Assembly (NCBI RefSeq): GCF_019857225.1
Contig: NZ_JAFJSY010000011.1
Span: 62,001 to 126,000 of the forward strand
Origin: Streptomyces plumbidurans
Lineage (GTDB): Bacteria > Actinomycetota > Actinomycetes > Streptomycetales > Streptomycetaceae
DNA: 64,000 nucleotides
Reading direction: 5' to 3'
The notes below the pieces were generated by a model that saw nothing but the letters and a program-made list of their open reading frames with translations, had not been told where the DNA came from and made no database searches. This document shows positions 24,328 through 34,399 of this stretch, one piece after another. The first letter of the stretch is position 1. Each line of letters starts with the position of its first letter. Both the position numbers and the translations under genes were made by a program.

Positions 24328-25872
24328 CTACTGCAGCGGGCCGGTGACCGACTCCACCGCGGCGACCAGCCGTCCGTCTCGCACGAACGCGTCCGCGGCG
24401 GCGAGGTCGGGAGCGAGGTACCGGTCGGGTCCGGGCCCCTGGACACCGGCGGCCCGTGCGGCCGCGATGGCCGCCTGCGAGGCGGGCGCCGGAATAAGGC
24501 CCTCGCGCAGCTCGATCGCGCGCGAGGCGGCGTACAGCTCGACGGCGACCACGCGCGCGAGGTTGTCGACGGCGGTGCGCAGCTTGCGGGCGGCCGACCA
24601 GCCCATGGAGACATGGTCCTCCTGCATGGCGGAGGACGGGATCGAGTCGGCGGACGCCGGGACGGCGAGCCGCTTCATCTCGCTGACCAGCGCGGCCTGG
24701 GTGTACTGGGCGATCATGAGCCCGGAGTCCACGCCCGCGTCGTCGGCCAGGAACGGCGGCAGGCCGTGGCTGCGGTTCTTGTCGAGCAGCCGGTCGGTGC
24801 GGCGCTCGGCGATGGACGCGAGGTCCGCGGCGGCGATGGCGAGGAAGTCCAGGACGTACGCGACCGGGGCGCCGTGGAAGTTGCCGTTGGACTCGACCCT
24901 TCCGTCCGGCAGCACGACCGGGTTGTCCACGGCGGACGCCAGCTCGCGCTCGGCGACCGTGCGGGCGTGCGCCATGGTGTCCCGTCCGGCGCCCGCGACC
25001 TGCGGGGCACAGCGCACCGAGTAGGCGTCCTGGACGCGCGGCGCGTCGTCCTGGTGGTGCCCGGTGAGCTCCGAACCCTTCAGCACGGCAAGCATGTTGG
25101 CGGCCGAGGCGCCCTGTCCGGGGTGCGGGCGGATGGCGTGCAGTTCGGGGGCGAGCACCTTGTCGGTGCCGAGCAGCGCCTCCAGGCTCAGGGCGGCGGT
25201 GATGTCGGCCGACTTGTAGAGGCGGTCGAGGTCGGCGAGGGCCATGATCAACATGCCGAGCATGCCGTCGGTGCCGTTGAGCAGGGCCAGGCCCTCCTTC
25301 TCGCGCAGTTCGACGGGGGCGATCCCGTGCTCGGCGAGCAGCTCGCCGGCGGGCCGTACGGTCCCGTCCGGACCCTCCGCCTCGCCCTCACCCATGAGCG
25401 TCAGGGCGCAGTGGGACAGCGGCGCGAGGTCGCCGGAGCAGCCGAGGGAGCCGTACTCGTGGACGACCGGGGTGATGCCTGCGTTGAGCACGTCGGCCAT
25501 GGTCTGCGCGACCTCCGGCCGGACCCCCGTGTGGCCCGAGCACACGGTCTTCAGGCGCAGGAACATCAGGGCCCGTACGACTTCCCGCTCCACCCGCGGC
25601 CCGAGGCCGGCCGCGTGCGAGCGGACGATGTTGCGCTGCAGCTGGGCGCGGAGTTCCGGGCTGATGTGCCGGGTCGCGAGGGCTCCGAAGCCGGTGCTGA
25701 CGCCGTAGACCGGCTCGGGCTTGGCCGCCAGCGCGTCCACGATCGCCCGCGCGGCGGCGAGCGCCTCGACCGCCTGCGCAGACAGCTCGACCCGGGCGCC
25801 GTCGCGCGCCACGGCGAGAACGTCGGACGCGGTCACCCCGGACGTCCCCACCACCACAGTGTGCATATCCAT
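24328..25872 (-). CDS. hutH: Histidine ammonia-lyase
   Basis: A 514-residue enzyme that deaminates L-histidine to urocanate, the first step of histidine use. The MIO cofactor forms from residues 145-147, which here read CSG (GSLGCSGDLAPLSH) rather than the more common ASG; Streptomyces orthologues share this. Other family blocks are YGVSTGFGALA near 57 and a C-terminal EDHVSMG. The ATG at 25872 (MDMHTVVVG) matches remembered orthologues; a longer frame adds 12 residues. It is monocistronic, and the rest of the hut pathway is not here. Confidence 0.95.
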   Translation of the reverse strand: MDMHTVVVGTSGVTASDVLAVARDGARVELSAQAVEALAAARAIVDALAAKPEPVYGVSTGFGALATRHISPELRAQLQRNIVRSHAAGLGPRVEREVVRALMFLRLKTVCSGHTGVRPEVAQTMADVLNAGITPVVHEYGSLGCSGDLAPLSHCALTLMGEGEAEGPDGTVRPAGELLAEHGIAPVELREKEGLALLNGTDGMLGMLIMALADLDRLYKSADITAALSLEALLGTDKVLAPELHAIRPHPGQGASAANMLAVLKGSELTGHHQDDAPRVQDAYSVRCAPQVAGAGRDTMAHARTVAERELASAVDNPVVLPDGRVESNGNFHGAPVAYVLDFLAIAAADLASIAERRTDRLLDKNRSHGLPPFLADDAGVDSGLMIAQYTQAALVSEMKRLAVPASADSIPSSAMQEDHVSMGWSAARKLRTAVDNLARVVAVELYAASRAIELREGLIPAPASQAAIAAARAAGVQGPGPDRYLAPDLAAADAFVRDGRLVAAVESVTGPLQ

Positions 25873-25956
25873 ATTCAGGAGCGTACGCAGTGAAGATGAA
25901 GATGTCACTACTGGGTCGGCGTTACGCCCCTTACCGAATCCGGCCCCGCGAAGGCG

Positions 25957-27105
25957 TCAGCCGCGCCCCCTGAACCGCCGCCGCTCCGCGGGATCCTGCA
26001 GCGAGGGGGCGTCGACCAGCCGCATCACCGGGTCGTCCGGGCCCTCCCGGCCCGCCACCACCGGCCGGTCCGCGCGCAGCGCCTTCGCGCGGTACTGGGC
26101 GGCGTCCGCCAGCCGGAACAGCCGCCGCGCGGAGCGCACCGGCCCGATCGGGTCCCCGGTGGAGGCGACCCCGCAGGCGACACCGTCCCCGAGCTCCAAC
26201 TCGGCTGCGCGGCGGCACAGTTCGTCGGCCGCCTTGACCACCTCGTCGGCGGACGGGCCGACCGCCAGCAGACAGAACTCGTCGCCGCCGAGCCGCGCAG
26301 CCAGCGCCCCCGGCAGCATCGCGCCGCACAGGGACAGCACGGAGCCGAAGCGTTCGAGGAGGCGGTCGCCGACGGCGTGGCCGCAGGTGTCGTTGACGCG
26401 CTTGAGGCCATTGAGGTCGCACACGACGAGGCTGACGACGGTGCCGTCCGCGCGGTGCGCCTCGACGGCCTCGTCCAGCCTCCCGTCGACGGCGCGGCGG
26501 TTGGCGAGGCCGGTGAGGGCGTCGGTGAAGGCGAGCCGACGCACCTCCTCCAACCGCTCGGCCTGGGCGATCCCGGCCGCGACGACGGCGGCCAGGACGG
26601 TGGCGAAGTCGGCGTCGGCCCGGCCGAAGAGCGGGGCACCGGCGGGGCGGGCGACGTAGAGCTCGCCCCAGGCGCGTCCGTTCAGCACGATCGGCGCGAC
26701 GACACAGCAGCCGCGGCCGCGCCGGCGCAGGGCGGCGACGCGCTGGTGGACATAGCCGGGGCGGCCGCCGGCGGCGGGCCCCTGCGCGGTCTCGACCCAG
26801 GCGTCGGGCTCACCGCCCCCGGCCCAGCGCTCGTGCAGGAACTCGGTGATCTCCGGGAACTGGTGCACGGGGTAGGACTCGTCCTCGGGGAACTCGTCCT
26901 CCCCCTCGGCCCTCTCCCCCACGTTCACGAGGACCCGCAGCCGGCCGAGCTCCCGCTCCCACACCGACAGCGCGGCGAAGCTGCCGCCCAGCGCCCGGCA
27001 CGCACCGGCCGCCGCCGAACGCCACGCCTCGTGCGAGCCGTGCGCCGCCGCCATCCCCTGCGCCAACGCGACGACCGCCGCGAGCCGCTTGTCCTCACCC
27101 ATCAC
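25957..27105 (-). CDS. GAF-GGDEF diguanylate cyclase
   Basis: A 382-residue cytoplasmic protein. Residues 10-170 form a GAF-like sensor domain, linked by LAFTDALTGLANRR to a GGDEF domain (about 185-350) with intact active site GGDEF near 275 and metal/base contacts DLNGLKRVNDTCGHAVGD. It should make cyclic di-GMP, which in Streptomyces holds back development through BldD. The RxxD inhibitory site five residues before GGDEF is missing (the sequence reads GALAARLGGDEF), so product inhibition by that route is unlikely. A minisatellite lies directly upstream. Confidence 0.9.
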   Translation of the reverse strand: MMGEDKRLAAVVALAQGMAAAHGSHEAWRSAAAGACRALGGSFAALSVWERELGRLRVLVNVGERAEGEDEFPEDESYPVHQFPEITEFLHERWAGGGEPDAWVETAQGPAAGGRPGYVHQRVAALRRRGRGCCVVAPIVLNGRAWGELYVARPAGAPLFGRADADFATVLAAVVAAGIAQAERLEEVRRLAFTDALTGLANRRAVDGRLDEAVEAHRADGTVVSLVVCDLNGLKRVNDTCGHAVGDRLLERFGSVLSLCGAMLPGALAARLGGDEFCLLAVGPSADEVVKAADELCRRAAELELGDGVACGVASTGDPIGPVRSARRLFRLADAAQYRAKALRADRPVVAGREGPDDPVMRLVDAPSLQDPAERRRFRGRG

Positions 27106-27140
27106 TCCAGGTTAGGGAGGTTTCGGACGATTAGGGACAT

Positions 27141-27648
27141 TGATACGGCGCTGGGGTGAGCCCCCGCCGAAACCACCGCACCGGGCCGGACGGGGGGCCG
27201 GGCCCGCACGCCTCACGGTCCCGCCACTGCCCCGGCCGAGCCAGTAACTGATACGGCGCTGGGGTGAGCCCCGCCGAAACCACCGCACCGGGCCGGACGG
27301 GGGGCCGGGCCCGCACGCCTCACGGTCCCGCCACTGCCCCGGCCGAGCCAGTAACTGATACGGCGCTGGGGTGAGCCCCGCCGAAACCACCGCACCGGGC
27401 CGGACGGGGGGCCGGGCCCGCACGCCTACGGTCCCGCCACTGCCCCGGCCGAACCCGCCACTGCCCCAGCCGGCCCCGTCACTGCCCTCGGCCGAGCCCG
27501 CCACTGATACGGCGCTGGGGTGAGCCCCCGCCGAAACCACTGCATCGGGCCGGACGGGGGCCGAGCCCGCACGCCTACGGTCCCGGCACTGCCCCCGACC
27601 GAACCCGCCACTGCCCCAGCCGACCCCGTCACTCCCCCGCCGACCCCG
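27141..27648. repeat. Intergenic GC-rich minisatellite, ~108-bp units
   Basis: Units opening TGATACGGCGCTGGGGTGAG start at 27141, 27249, 27356 and 27505, i.e. spacings of 108, 107 and 149 bp. The longer third spacing and the tail to about 27648 are filled by ~20-bp sub-repeats of the type CACTGCCCCGGCCGA. The block fills the 543-bp gap between the GGDEF gene start and the enoyl-CoA hydratase stop. Open frames through it are explained by GC content, and no gene is supported here. Confidence 0.9.
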
Positions 27649-28458
27649 TCACTGCCCCGGCCACCGGGGCGTGCGCTTCTCGTTGAAGGCGGCCACGCCC
27701 TCGGCTCGGTCGCCCGAGAAGGCCACCGAGCGCCAGGCGGCGTCCTCGACCTCCAGGCCGGCCCGCAGGTCGAGCCCGTGGCCGAGGCGCAGGGCGCGCT
27801 TGGCGGCGCGCAGGCCGACGGGGGAGTTGGCGGCGATACGGGCGGCCAGGGCCAGGGCCTCGTCCCGGTCGCGCCCCTCCTCCACCAGCTCGTCAACCAG
27901 CCCCAACTCCCGTGCCTCCGCGGCCTTGAGGCGCCGCGCCGTGAAGATCAGCTCGGCCGCCCGCGCGGCCCCCACCCGGCGCGGCAGCAGCTGGGTGCCG
28001 CCACCGCCGGGGATGACCCCCACGGACACCTCGGGCAGCCCCACCACGGCCGTACGGTCGGCCACGATCAGGTCGCACGACAGCGCCAGCTCGAAGCCGC
28101 CGCCCAGCGCGAACCCGTGCACGGCGGCGATCGTCGGCACGGGCAGTTCGAGGACGCCGGTGTAGGCCGCGCGCGCGACGGGACGCTGGCGGACCAGGTC
28201 GGCGTCGCTGAAGGAGTTGCGCTCCTTCAGGTCCGCCCCGACGCAGAAGGCCCGCTCGTGCGTGGACGTCACCACGACGACGCGTACGTCACGGTCCGCG
28301 CCGAGTGCCGCGCACGCACCGGCGATCGACTGCGCCATGCCGGTCGACACGGCGTTCATGGCCTTGGGCCGGTCGAGGACGAGCTCCGCGACCTGCCCGG
28401 CATCCTCGTCGCCGTGCCGGCGCACCGCCACGAACTCCCCGAACCGCTCCTCACTCAT
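27649..28458 (-). CDS. Enoyl-CoA hydratase/isomerase family protein
   Basis: A 269-residue crotonase-fold enzyme. The oxyanion-hole segments are CVGADLKER (near 72) and HGFALGGGFELALSCD (near 117). Both catalytic Glu positions are present (GGGFELAL and GLPEVSVGV), so hydratase activity is plausible. It acts on acyl-CoA substrates in fatty-acid or amino-acid breakdown, and specificity cannot be read. Its stop abuts the minisatellite. Confidence 0.9.
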   Translation of the reverse strand: MSEERFGEFVAVRRHGDEDAGQVAELVLDRPKAMNAVSTGMAQSIAGACAALGADRDVRVVVVTSTHERAFCVGADLKERNSFSDADLVRQRPVARAAYTGVLELPVPTIAAVHGFALGGGFELALSCDLIVADRTAVVGLPEVSVGVIPGGGGTQLLPRRVGAARAAELIFTARRLKAAEARELGLVDELVEEGRDRDEALALAARIAANSPVGLRAAKRALRLGHGLDLRAGLEVEDAAWRSVAFSGDRAEGVAAFNEKRTPRWPGQ

Positions 28459-28630
28459 GACGCCCTCCGGTTAACGCGGGTTAACAGATCTCGGGACCGA
28501 TCATCGCAGGCTTTCCGCCCGTTGTCCCCGTTCGGGTGATATCCCCGCGAAGGGCACCCCGGCGCCCGCGGGAGCGCATAGCTTGCCTGCGCCACGGCGC
28601 GCAGGGGGCGCGAGCGCGGGGGGAGGGGTC

Positions 28631-29203
28631 ATGACGACGCAGACACCGGGAGGACGCGGGCGGCATCGCCGGCCCCGGCCCCGCAAGGTCCTGTTCGCGG
28701 TCGGCGGGCTGGCGCTGGCCGCCGGCGCGCTGAGCCTGGTACGGCTGGCACCCGAGTCCGTGCTCGGCGGTCCCGGAAGCGCGGAGGCAGAACCCCGTCA
28801 CGACCCGGGCGCCGAAACCGACCGCGCGGGCAACACCGCCGCCACCGTCGGAACCCTCCCCGAGGTGAGCCCGTCGGCCACCTCCGCCCTGGGCGGCCGC
28901 AGCGCGACACCGACCCCGGACACGAGCACCGCACCCGTACCACCCACGACGACACCGCCGGCCGCCCCGTCGACCACCGACACCACGACGATCCCGGAAG
29001 CCCCGAACACCCGGAACGCGCCACCGCCGACAACCGCCCCCCACCCACCGGCCACAACACCCCCCACACCCCGCCCGACCCCGCCCCCCGACCGAACCAC
29101 ACCCCCGCCCCACACGGCCGACCCGACCGCCCCGGCCGACCCAACCCTGTGCGTACCGGTCATCAGCCTGTGCGTGGGACTGCTCGGCGACGGGGGCCAT
29201 TGA
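28631..29203 (+). CDS. Secreted or membrane-anchored Pro/Thr-rich protein
   Basis: A 190-residue protein with a basic N-terminus (GGRGRHRRPRPRK) and one hydrophobic segment (residues 20-37). A long Pro/Thr/Ala low-complexity region (about 85-175) follows, and the tail LCVPVISLCVGLLGDGGH contains two Cys. It looks like a signal-anchored wall-spanning stalk. GGGAGGGG directly before the ATG at 28631 supports this start rather than an ATG 16 codons earlier. No known domain was seen. Confidence 0.65.
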   Translation: MTTQTPGGRGRHRRPRPRKVLFAVGGLALAAGALSLVRLAPESVLGGPGSAEAEPRHDPGAETDRAGNTAATVGTLPEVSPSATSALGGRSATPTPDTSTAPVPPTTTPPAAPSTTDTTTIPEAPNTRNAPPPTTAPHPPATTPPTPRPTPPPDRTTPPPHTADPTAPADPTLCVPVISLCVGLLGDGGH

Positions 29204-29990
29204 GCCACCGGTCGCCGGACGACCACCGGACCGGAAGGACAACCGGACCGAGGGCCGCCGCGCTGGTGGTCGGCCCTGCCTGGGGGCACCGGGCGGGAGC
29301 CCCGGATCGGGAAGGGCGCCGGGCCGAGGGGGAAGACCGGACCACCAAAAGGCCGCCGGGCCAGGGGGTCACCGGACCTGGAGCCACCGGGCCTGGGGTC
29401 AACGGGCCAGGGGCCATCGGGCCGAAAAGGCCGTCAGACCACGGGGGCCATTGAGCCACCGGTCACCGGACGACCAACGGGCCGGACAGGCAACCGGGCC
29501 GAAGGCCGCCAGGCTGGCGGTCGTCCCGGCCCGGGTGTACCGGGCGGCAGCGCCGGATCGGGAAAGGCGCCGGACCGAGGGGGAAGACCGGACCGGCAAA
29601 GGCCGCCGGGCCAGGAGGCCACCGGACCGAAAAGGCCATCAGGCCACAGGGGCAATCGAGCGACCGGCCGCCGGCCGACCACCGGGCCGGAAAACGCAAC
29701 CGGACCGAAGGCCGCCAGGCCGGCGGTCGTCCCGGCCCGGGAGCGCCGGGCGGGAGCACCGGATCGGAAAGAGCACCGGACCAAGGGTCGCCGCGCCGGT
29801 GGTCGTCCCGGCCCGGGTGTACCGGGCGGCAGCGCCGGATCGGGAAAGGCGCCAGGCCGAGAGAGAGGACCGGACCAGCAAAGACCGCCGGGCCAGGGGC
29901 CACCGAGCCGAAAAGGCCGTCAGGCCCCGGGGCCGGCGGACCGGAACAACCACCCAACCGGCACAACCACCCAACCGCAACAACCACCGA
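29197..29990. repeat. Long GC-rich degenerate direct repeats
   Basis: Three diverged copies of a ~200-250-bp unit begin near 29197 (CCATTGAGCCACCGG), 29448 (the same 15-mer) and 29653 (CAATCGAGCGACCGG). Shared inner blocks include CGGTCGTCCCGGCCCGGG and AAAAGGCCGTCAGGCC. The block overlaps the last codons of the Pro/Thr-rich gene and fills the 848-bp gap to cya. No start/ribosome-site pair or domain supports a gene inside. Confidence 0.85.
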
Positions 29991-30051
29991 CCCGGCACGC
30001 CCCCAGACCGGAGAAGCCGGCGGTCACGCAAGCCCACCGCCCCCCGAACCG

Positions 30052-31176
30052 CTACTGCTCCTCGCTCCGCCGCGTCAGCAGCCAGGGCTCGACCACGCCG
30101 AGGCCGCGCACCGGGCGCTGCCACATCGGCTGGAGGGCGAAGCGGTAGGACGGGGGGTCCTCGCCCTCCTTCTCCGCGGTGGCGGCGGCCTCGGCCGCGT
30201 CCGCCTCGGAGGCCGGGGCCTCGCCGTGGCGGATGATCTCGTGGGCGAAGTCGGTGTCGACGAGCACGGCGTCGCGCGGCGCTATCGAGGTCAGCCGGGA
30301 CGCGAGGTTCACCGTCGTACCGAACACATCGCCCATACGGGTGGTCACGGTGCCGAAGGCGATGCCCACGCGCAGCTCGGGCATCGTCTCGTCGTTCGCC
30401 ATGGTCTCGATCAGCCGCAGCGCGATCTCGGCGGCGACCCCGGCGTCGTCCGCCGCGTACAGCACCTCGTCGCCCAACGTCTTGACCAGCCGGCCGCCGT
30501 GCGCGGCGACCAGGTCGGCGGCGGTGGTCTCGAAGGCCTCGACGAGCTCGCCGAGTTCCTCCTCCTCCATCCGGCGGGTCAGCCGGGTGAAGCCGACCAG
30601 GTCGGCGAAGCCGACGGCGAGACGCCGGTCGACCATCTCCTCGTCGTCGGCGACCTGCACGACCCGGCCCGCCGAGGCGGCCAGCTGGCGCCGCCAGACG
30701 TAGACGAGGAACTCCTCCAGCTCGGGCAGCAGCAGCTCGACGATCGGGTACGTCACCTCGGTGCGGGTCATCCCCGGCTCGGGCGGCTCGGTCAGGCCCT
30801 CCAGGAAGGAGTCGATCTGCCACTCGGCCAGCCGGGCCGTGGTCTGCCCGGTGGACCGCGCCACCTGCACCGCCATGGCCTCGCTCAGCAGCCCCGCCTC
30901 GACCAGACCGGAGAGCCGGCGCAGCGCCAGCACGTCGGCCTCGGTGAGCGCCTTGGCCTGTCCGATGTCGGCGAAGCCCATCGCCCGCCAGAAACGGGTG
31001 GCCAGCTCGATGGAGACGCCCGCGCTGCGCGCCGCCTGGAAGGGGGTGTAGCGCCGCTCGGCGCCGAGGATCAGATGCTCCAGACGCAGGGCGAGCGGGT
31101 CTTCGCCGGGATCGGCGGCATGGGGGTCCACCCGGCCGTCCCCGTCCGCGCCGGAGCCCGTGTCGTCGACGGTCAC
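30052..31176 (-). CDS. cya: Class III adenylate cyclase
   Basis: A 374-residue cytoplasmic cyclase making cAMP, which in Streptomyces works with Crp in germination and antibiotic control. Residues 30-165 are the helical regulatory domain known from pH-sensing Rv1264-type enzymes (LEHLILGAERRYTPFQAARSAGVS). The catalytic domain is at about 185-350. It has metal Asp in FADLVGFT, substrate-specifying Lys in RLVKTLGDEVLY, second metal Asp in TLGDE and transition-state Asn/Arg in VNLASRL. The GTG start at 31176 fits remembered orthologues. Confidence 0.93.
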   Translation of the reverse strand: MTVDDTGSGADGDGRVDPHAADPGEDPLALRLEHLILGAERRYTPFQAARSAGVSIELATRFWRAMGFADIGQAKALTEADVLALRRLSGLVEAGLLSEAMAVQVARSTGQTTARLAEWQIDSFLEGLTEPPEPGMTRTEVTYPIVELLLPELEEFLVYVWRRQLAASAGRVVQVADDEEMVDRRLAVGFADLVGFTRLTRRMEEEELGELVEAFETTAADLVAAHGGRLVKTLGDEVLYAADDAGVAAEIALRLIETMANDETMPELRVGIAFGTVTTRMGDVFGTTVNLASRLTSIAPRDAVLVDTDFAHEIIRHGEAPASEADAAEAAATAEKEGEDPPSYRFALQPMWQRPVRGLGVVEPWLLTRRSEEQ

Positions 31177-31298
31177 GCCTGCTGCCCTTCCGATCTGTCA
31201 CGGTCAGGTATCGACCGGCCTCAACTGTACGGCAGGTGTGCGGTAGCTCACTCCCCTCCGTCGCGCACAGCTGCAGGCAGCCGTACCTCCACCCTCTG

Positions 31299-32159
31299 CT
31301 AGGCGGGCCGCAGGTGCACGATGTCGCCCGCTCCGACGGGCTCCTGTACCCCGTCCCCGGTCGCGATCACCAGCCGCCCGTCACCGTCGATCGCCACCGC
31401 CTCCCCGGTGATCGCCCGGTCCCCCGGCAGCTCCGCCCGCACGGTCCGTCCCAGCGTCGCGCACCCCGCCGCGTACGTCTCCTGCAGATCGCAGGCCGCC
31501 GGATCGCCGCCCGCGTCGCGCCAGCGCCCGTACCACTCCGCCAGGGACCGCAGCATCGCCCGCAGCAGGGGATCGCGGTCGGTGCTGACCGCCCCCGCGA
31601 GCGCCAGTGAGCCCGCCTGCGGCACCGGCAGCTCGGTCTCCCGCAGGGTGACGTTGATGCCGACCCCGACCACCACGCCGTCGTCGCCAGCCCGCTCGGC
31701 GAGGATCCCGCCCGCCTTGCGCTCCTCGCCGCCGACGGAGACCAGCAGGTCGTTGGGCCACTTGAGTGCCGTGTCCACGCCCGCCGCCCGGGACAGGCCC
31801 GTCGCCACGGCGACCCCGGTGAGCAGCGGCAGCCAGCCCCAGCGGGCGACCGGCACCTCGCTCGGCCGCAGCAGGACGGAGAAGAACAGGCCCGAGCGGG
31901 CCGGTGCCGTCCACTGCCGGTCCAGACGGCCGCGCCCGGCGGTCTGCTCCTCGGCGACCAGGACCGAGCCCTCGGCCGCCTTCCCCGCCCCGGCCAGGGC
32001 GACCAGGTCGGAGTTGGTGGAGCCGGTGCTCCGCACCACCTCCACCTCGCGCCACAGCCCGCCCTCCTGCACCAGGCCGCGGCGCAGGGCGGCGGCGTTG
32101 AGCGGAGGCCGGTCCAGATCCGACCAGCGGCTGTCGTCTGATGCATCTCGCGGCGTCAT
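31299..32159 (-). CDS. birA: Biotin--[acetyl-CoA carboxylase] ligase
   Basis: A 286-residue ligase that activates biotin as biotinyl-AMP and loads it onto the biotin-carrier Lys of carboxylases such as AccA2. Motifs are GRGRLDRQW (adenylate loop, near 88), KWPNDLLV (near 142), the KAGGILAE block and GVGINV. There is no N-terminal DNA-binding domain, so it is a monofunctional ligase, not a repressor. It is divergent from pccB, whose complex it serves. Confidence 0.94.
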   Translation of the reverse strand: MTPRDASDDSRWSDLDRPPLNAAALRRGLVQEGGLWREVEVVRSTGSTNSDLVALAGAGKAAEGSVLVAEEQTAGRGRLDRQWTAPARSGLFFSVLLRPSEVPVARWGWLPLLTGVAVATGLSRAAGVDTALKWPNDLLVSVGGEERKAGGILAERAGDDGVVVGVGINVTLRETELPVPQAGSLALAGAVSTDRDPLLRAMLRSLAEWYGRWRDAGGDPAACDLQETYAAGCATLGRTVRAELPGDRAITGEAVAIDGDGRLVIATGDGVQEPVGAGDIVHLRPA

Positions 32160-32270
32160 GCAAGCCACCCTAGGTGTGTGAAACGCCGCACTGCTGTTTC
32201 GTAGGCCCCCCACTACTCTACGGATGAGTAACCGTCCCCCCTTTTGAGCAGGCAGGGAGCCGCGATCCCG

Positions 32271-33890
<1,620 letters not shown>

Positions 33891-33912
33891 ACCCGCGGAC
33901 CCGGGAGCCGTC

Positions 33913-34122
33913 ATGAACATCAAGGTCGTACGGGGCAACCCGACACCGGAGGAGCTGGCCGCCGCCCTCGCGGTGGTCCGCGCCCGCGCCGCGGCGGAAG
34001 CCTCAGTCCCGCCCGGCGCCCCCCGAGACCGCGACTCCTGGTCGGACCCGGCCAGGATCGCCACCCACCGCCTCCCCCAACCGGGCCCCACATCATGGAC
34101 CCGCACCTACTGGCCGGGGTAA
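33913..34122 (+). CDS. pccE: Acyl-CoA carboxylase epsilon subunit
   Basis: A 69-residue small subunit that stabilises and stimulates the alpha/beta complex in actinobacteria. The signature is the opening IKVVRGNPTPEELAAALAVV and the C-terminal W..P (SWSDPARIATHRLPQPGPTSW). It lies immediately after pccB on the same transcript. Confidence 0.92.
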   Translation: MNIKVVRGNPTPEELAAALAVVRARAAAEASVPPGAPRDRDSWSDPARIATHRLPQPGPTSWTRTYWPG

Positions 34123-34123
34123 C

Positions 34124-34177
34124 TGCAGTTTCCCCAGGGGCGCGGGGAACCGCGCACGTCATGGCAGCTCCGCGCCC
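34124..34177. repeat. Streptomyces-type interspersed hairpin repeat, copy A
   Basis: The block TTTCCCCAGGGGCGCGGGGA directly after pccE can fold (CAGTTTCCCC pairing with GGGGAAC). It shares GGGGCGCGGGGAAC with a second place at about 39636. From memory this motif recurs between genes in many Streptomyces genomes; here it may also end the pccBE transcript. Confidence 0.6.
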
Positions 34178-34182
34178 CAACT

Positions 34183-34198
34183 TGAGTACGCGTACTCA
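34183..34198. promoter_or_regulatory. Perfect 16-bp palindrome TGAGTACGCGTACTCA
   Basis: A fully symmetric 16-mer with half-site TGAGTACG, 36 bp upstream of a small membrane-protein gene. The size and symmetry fit a dimeric repressor operator. No matching regulator can be named. Confidence 0.6.
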
Positions 34199-34233
34199 GG
34201 CACCCTCCCAAGGCCAAGCCCCACGCTAGGGGC

Positions 34234-34362
34234 ATGCTGTGGTCAGACCCCGAGGACGAACCCCCCAAAGACCTGCGCGAAACCCAGAACATGCTGCGCA
34301 GGCTCGGCCTCCTCATGGCCCTGGCCATGGTCCTGACCATGATCGTGATCGGCCTGAGGTAG
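34234..34362 (+). CDS. 42-residue single-pass membrane peptide
   Basis: A short frame between pccE and maf: [20 protein letters not shown] followed by [22 protein letters not shown]. It has an acidic soluble part, then one transmembrane helix from about residue 23. The acidic-then-hydrophobic layout, a palindromic site upstream and its place in a conserved cluster support a real gene, although no clear Shine-Dalgarno is seen (CTAGGGGC just before the ATG). Function unknown. Confidence 0.6.
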   Translation: MLWSDPEDEPPKDLRETQNMLRRLGLLMALAMVLTMIVIGLR

Positions 34363-34399
34363 CCCCCGGCCGAACCCGCGGCGCGACTACCCTGAGCGC

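Noticed and set aside
27112..27896. Open frames on the complement through the 27-kb repeats
   Set aside because: Frames change with each ~108-bp unit, no start signal was found, and composition is explained by the repeat.
28481..30236. Long frames across the Pro/Thr-rich gene and following repeats
   Set aside because: They are antisense shadows or GC-driven frames without domains or ribosome sites.
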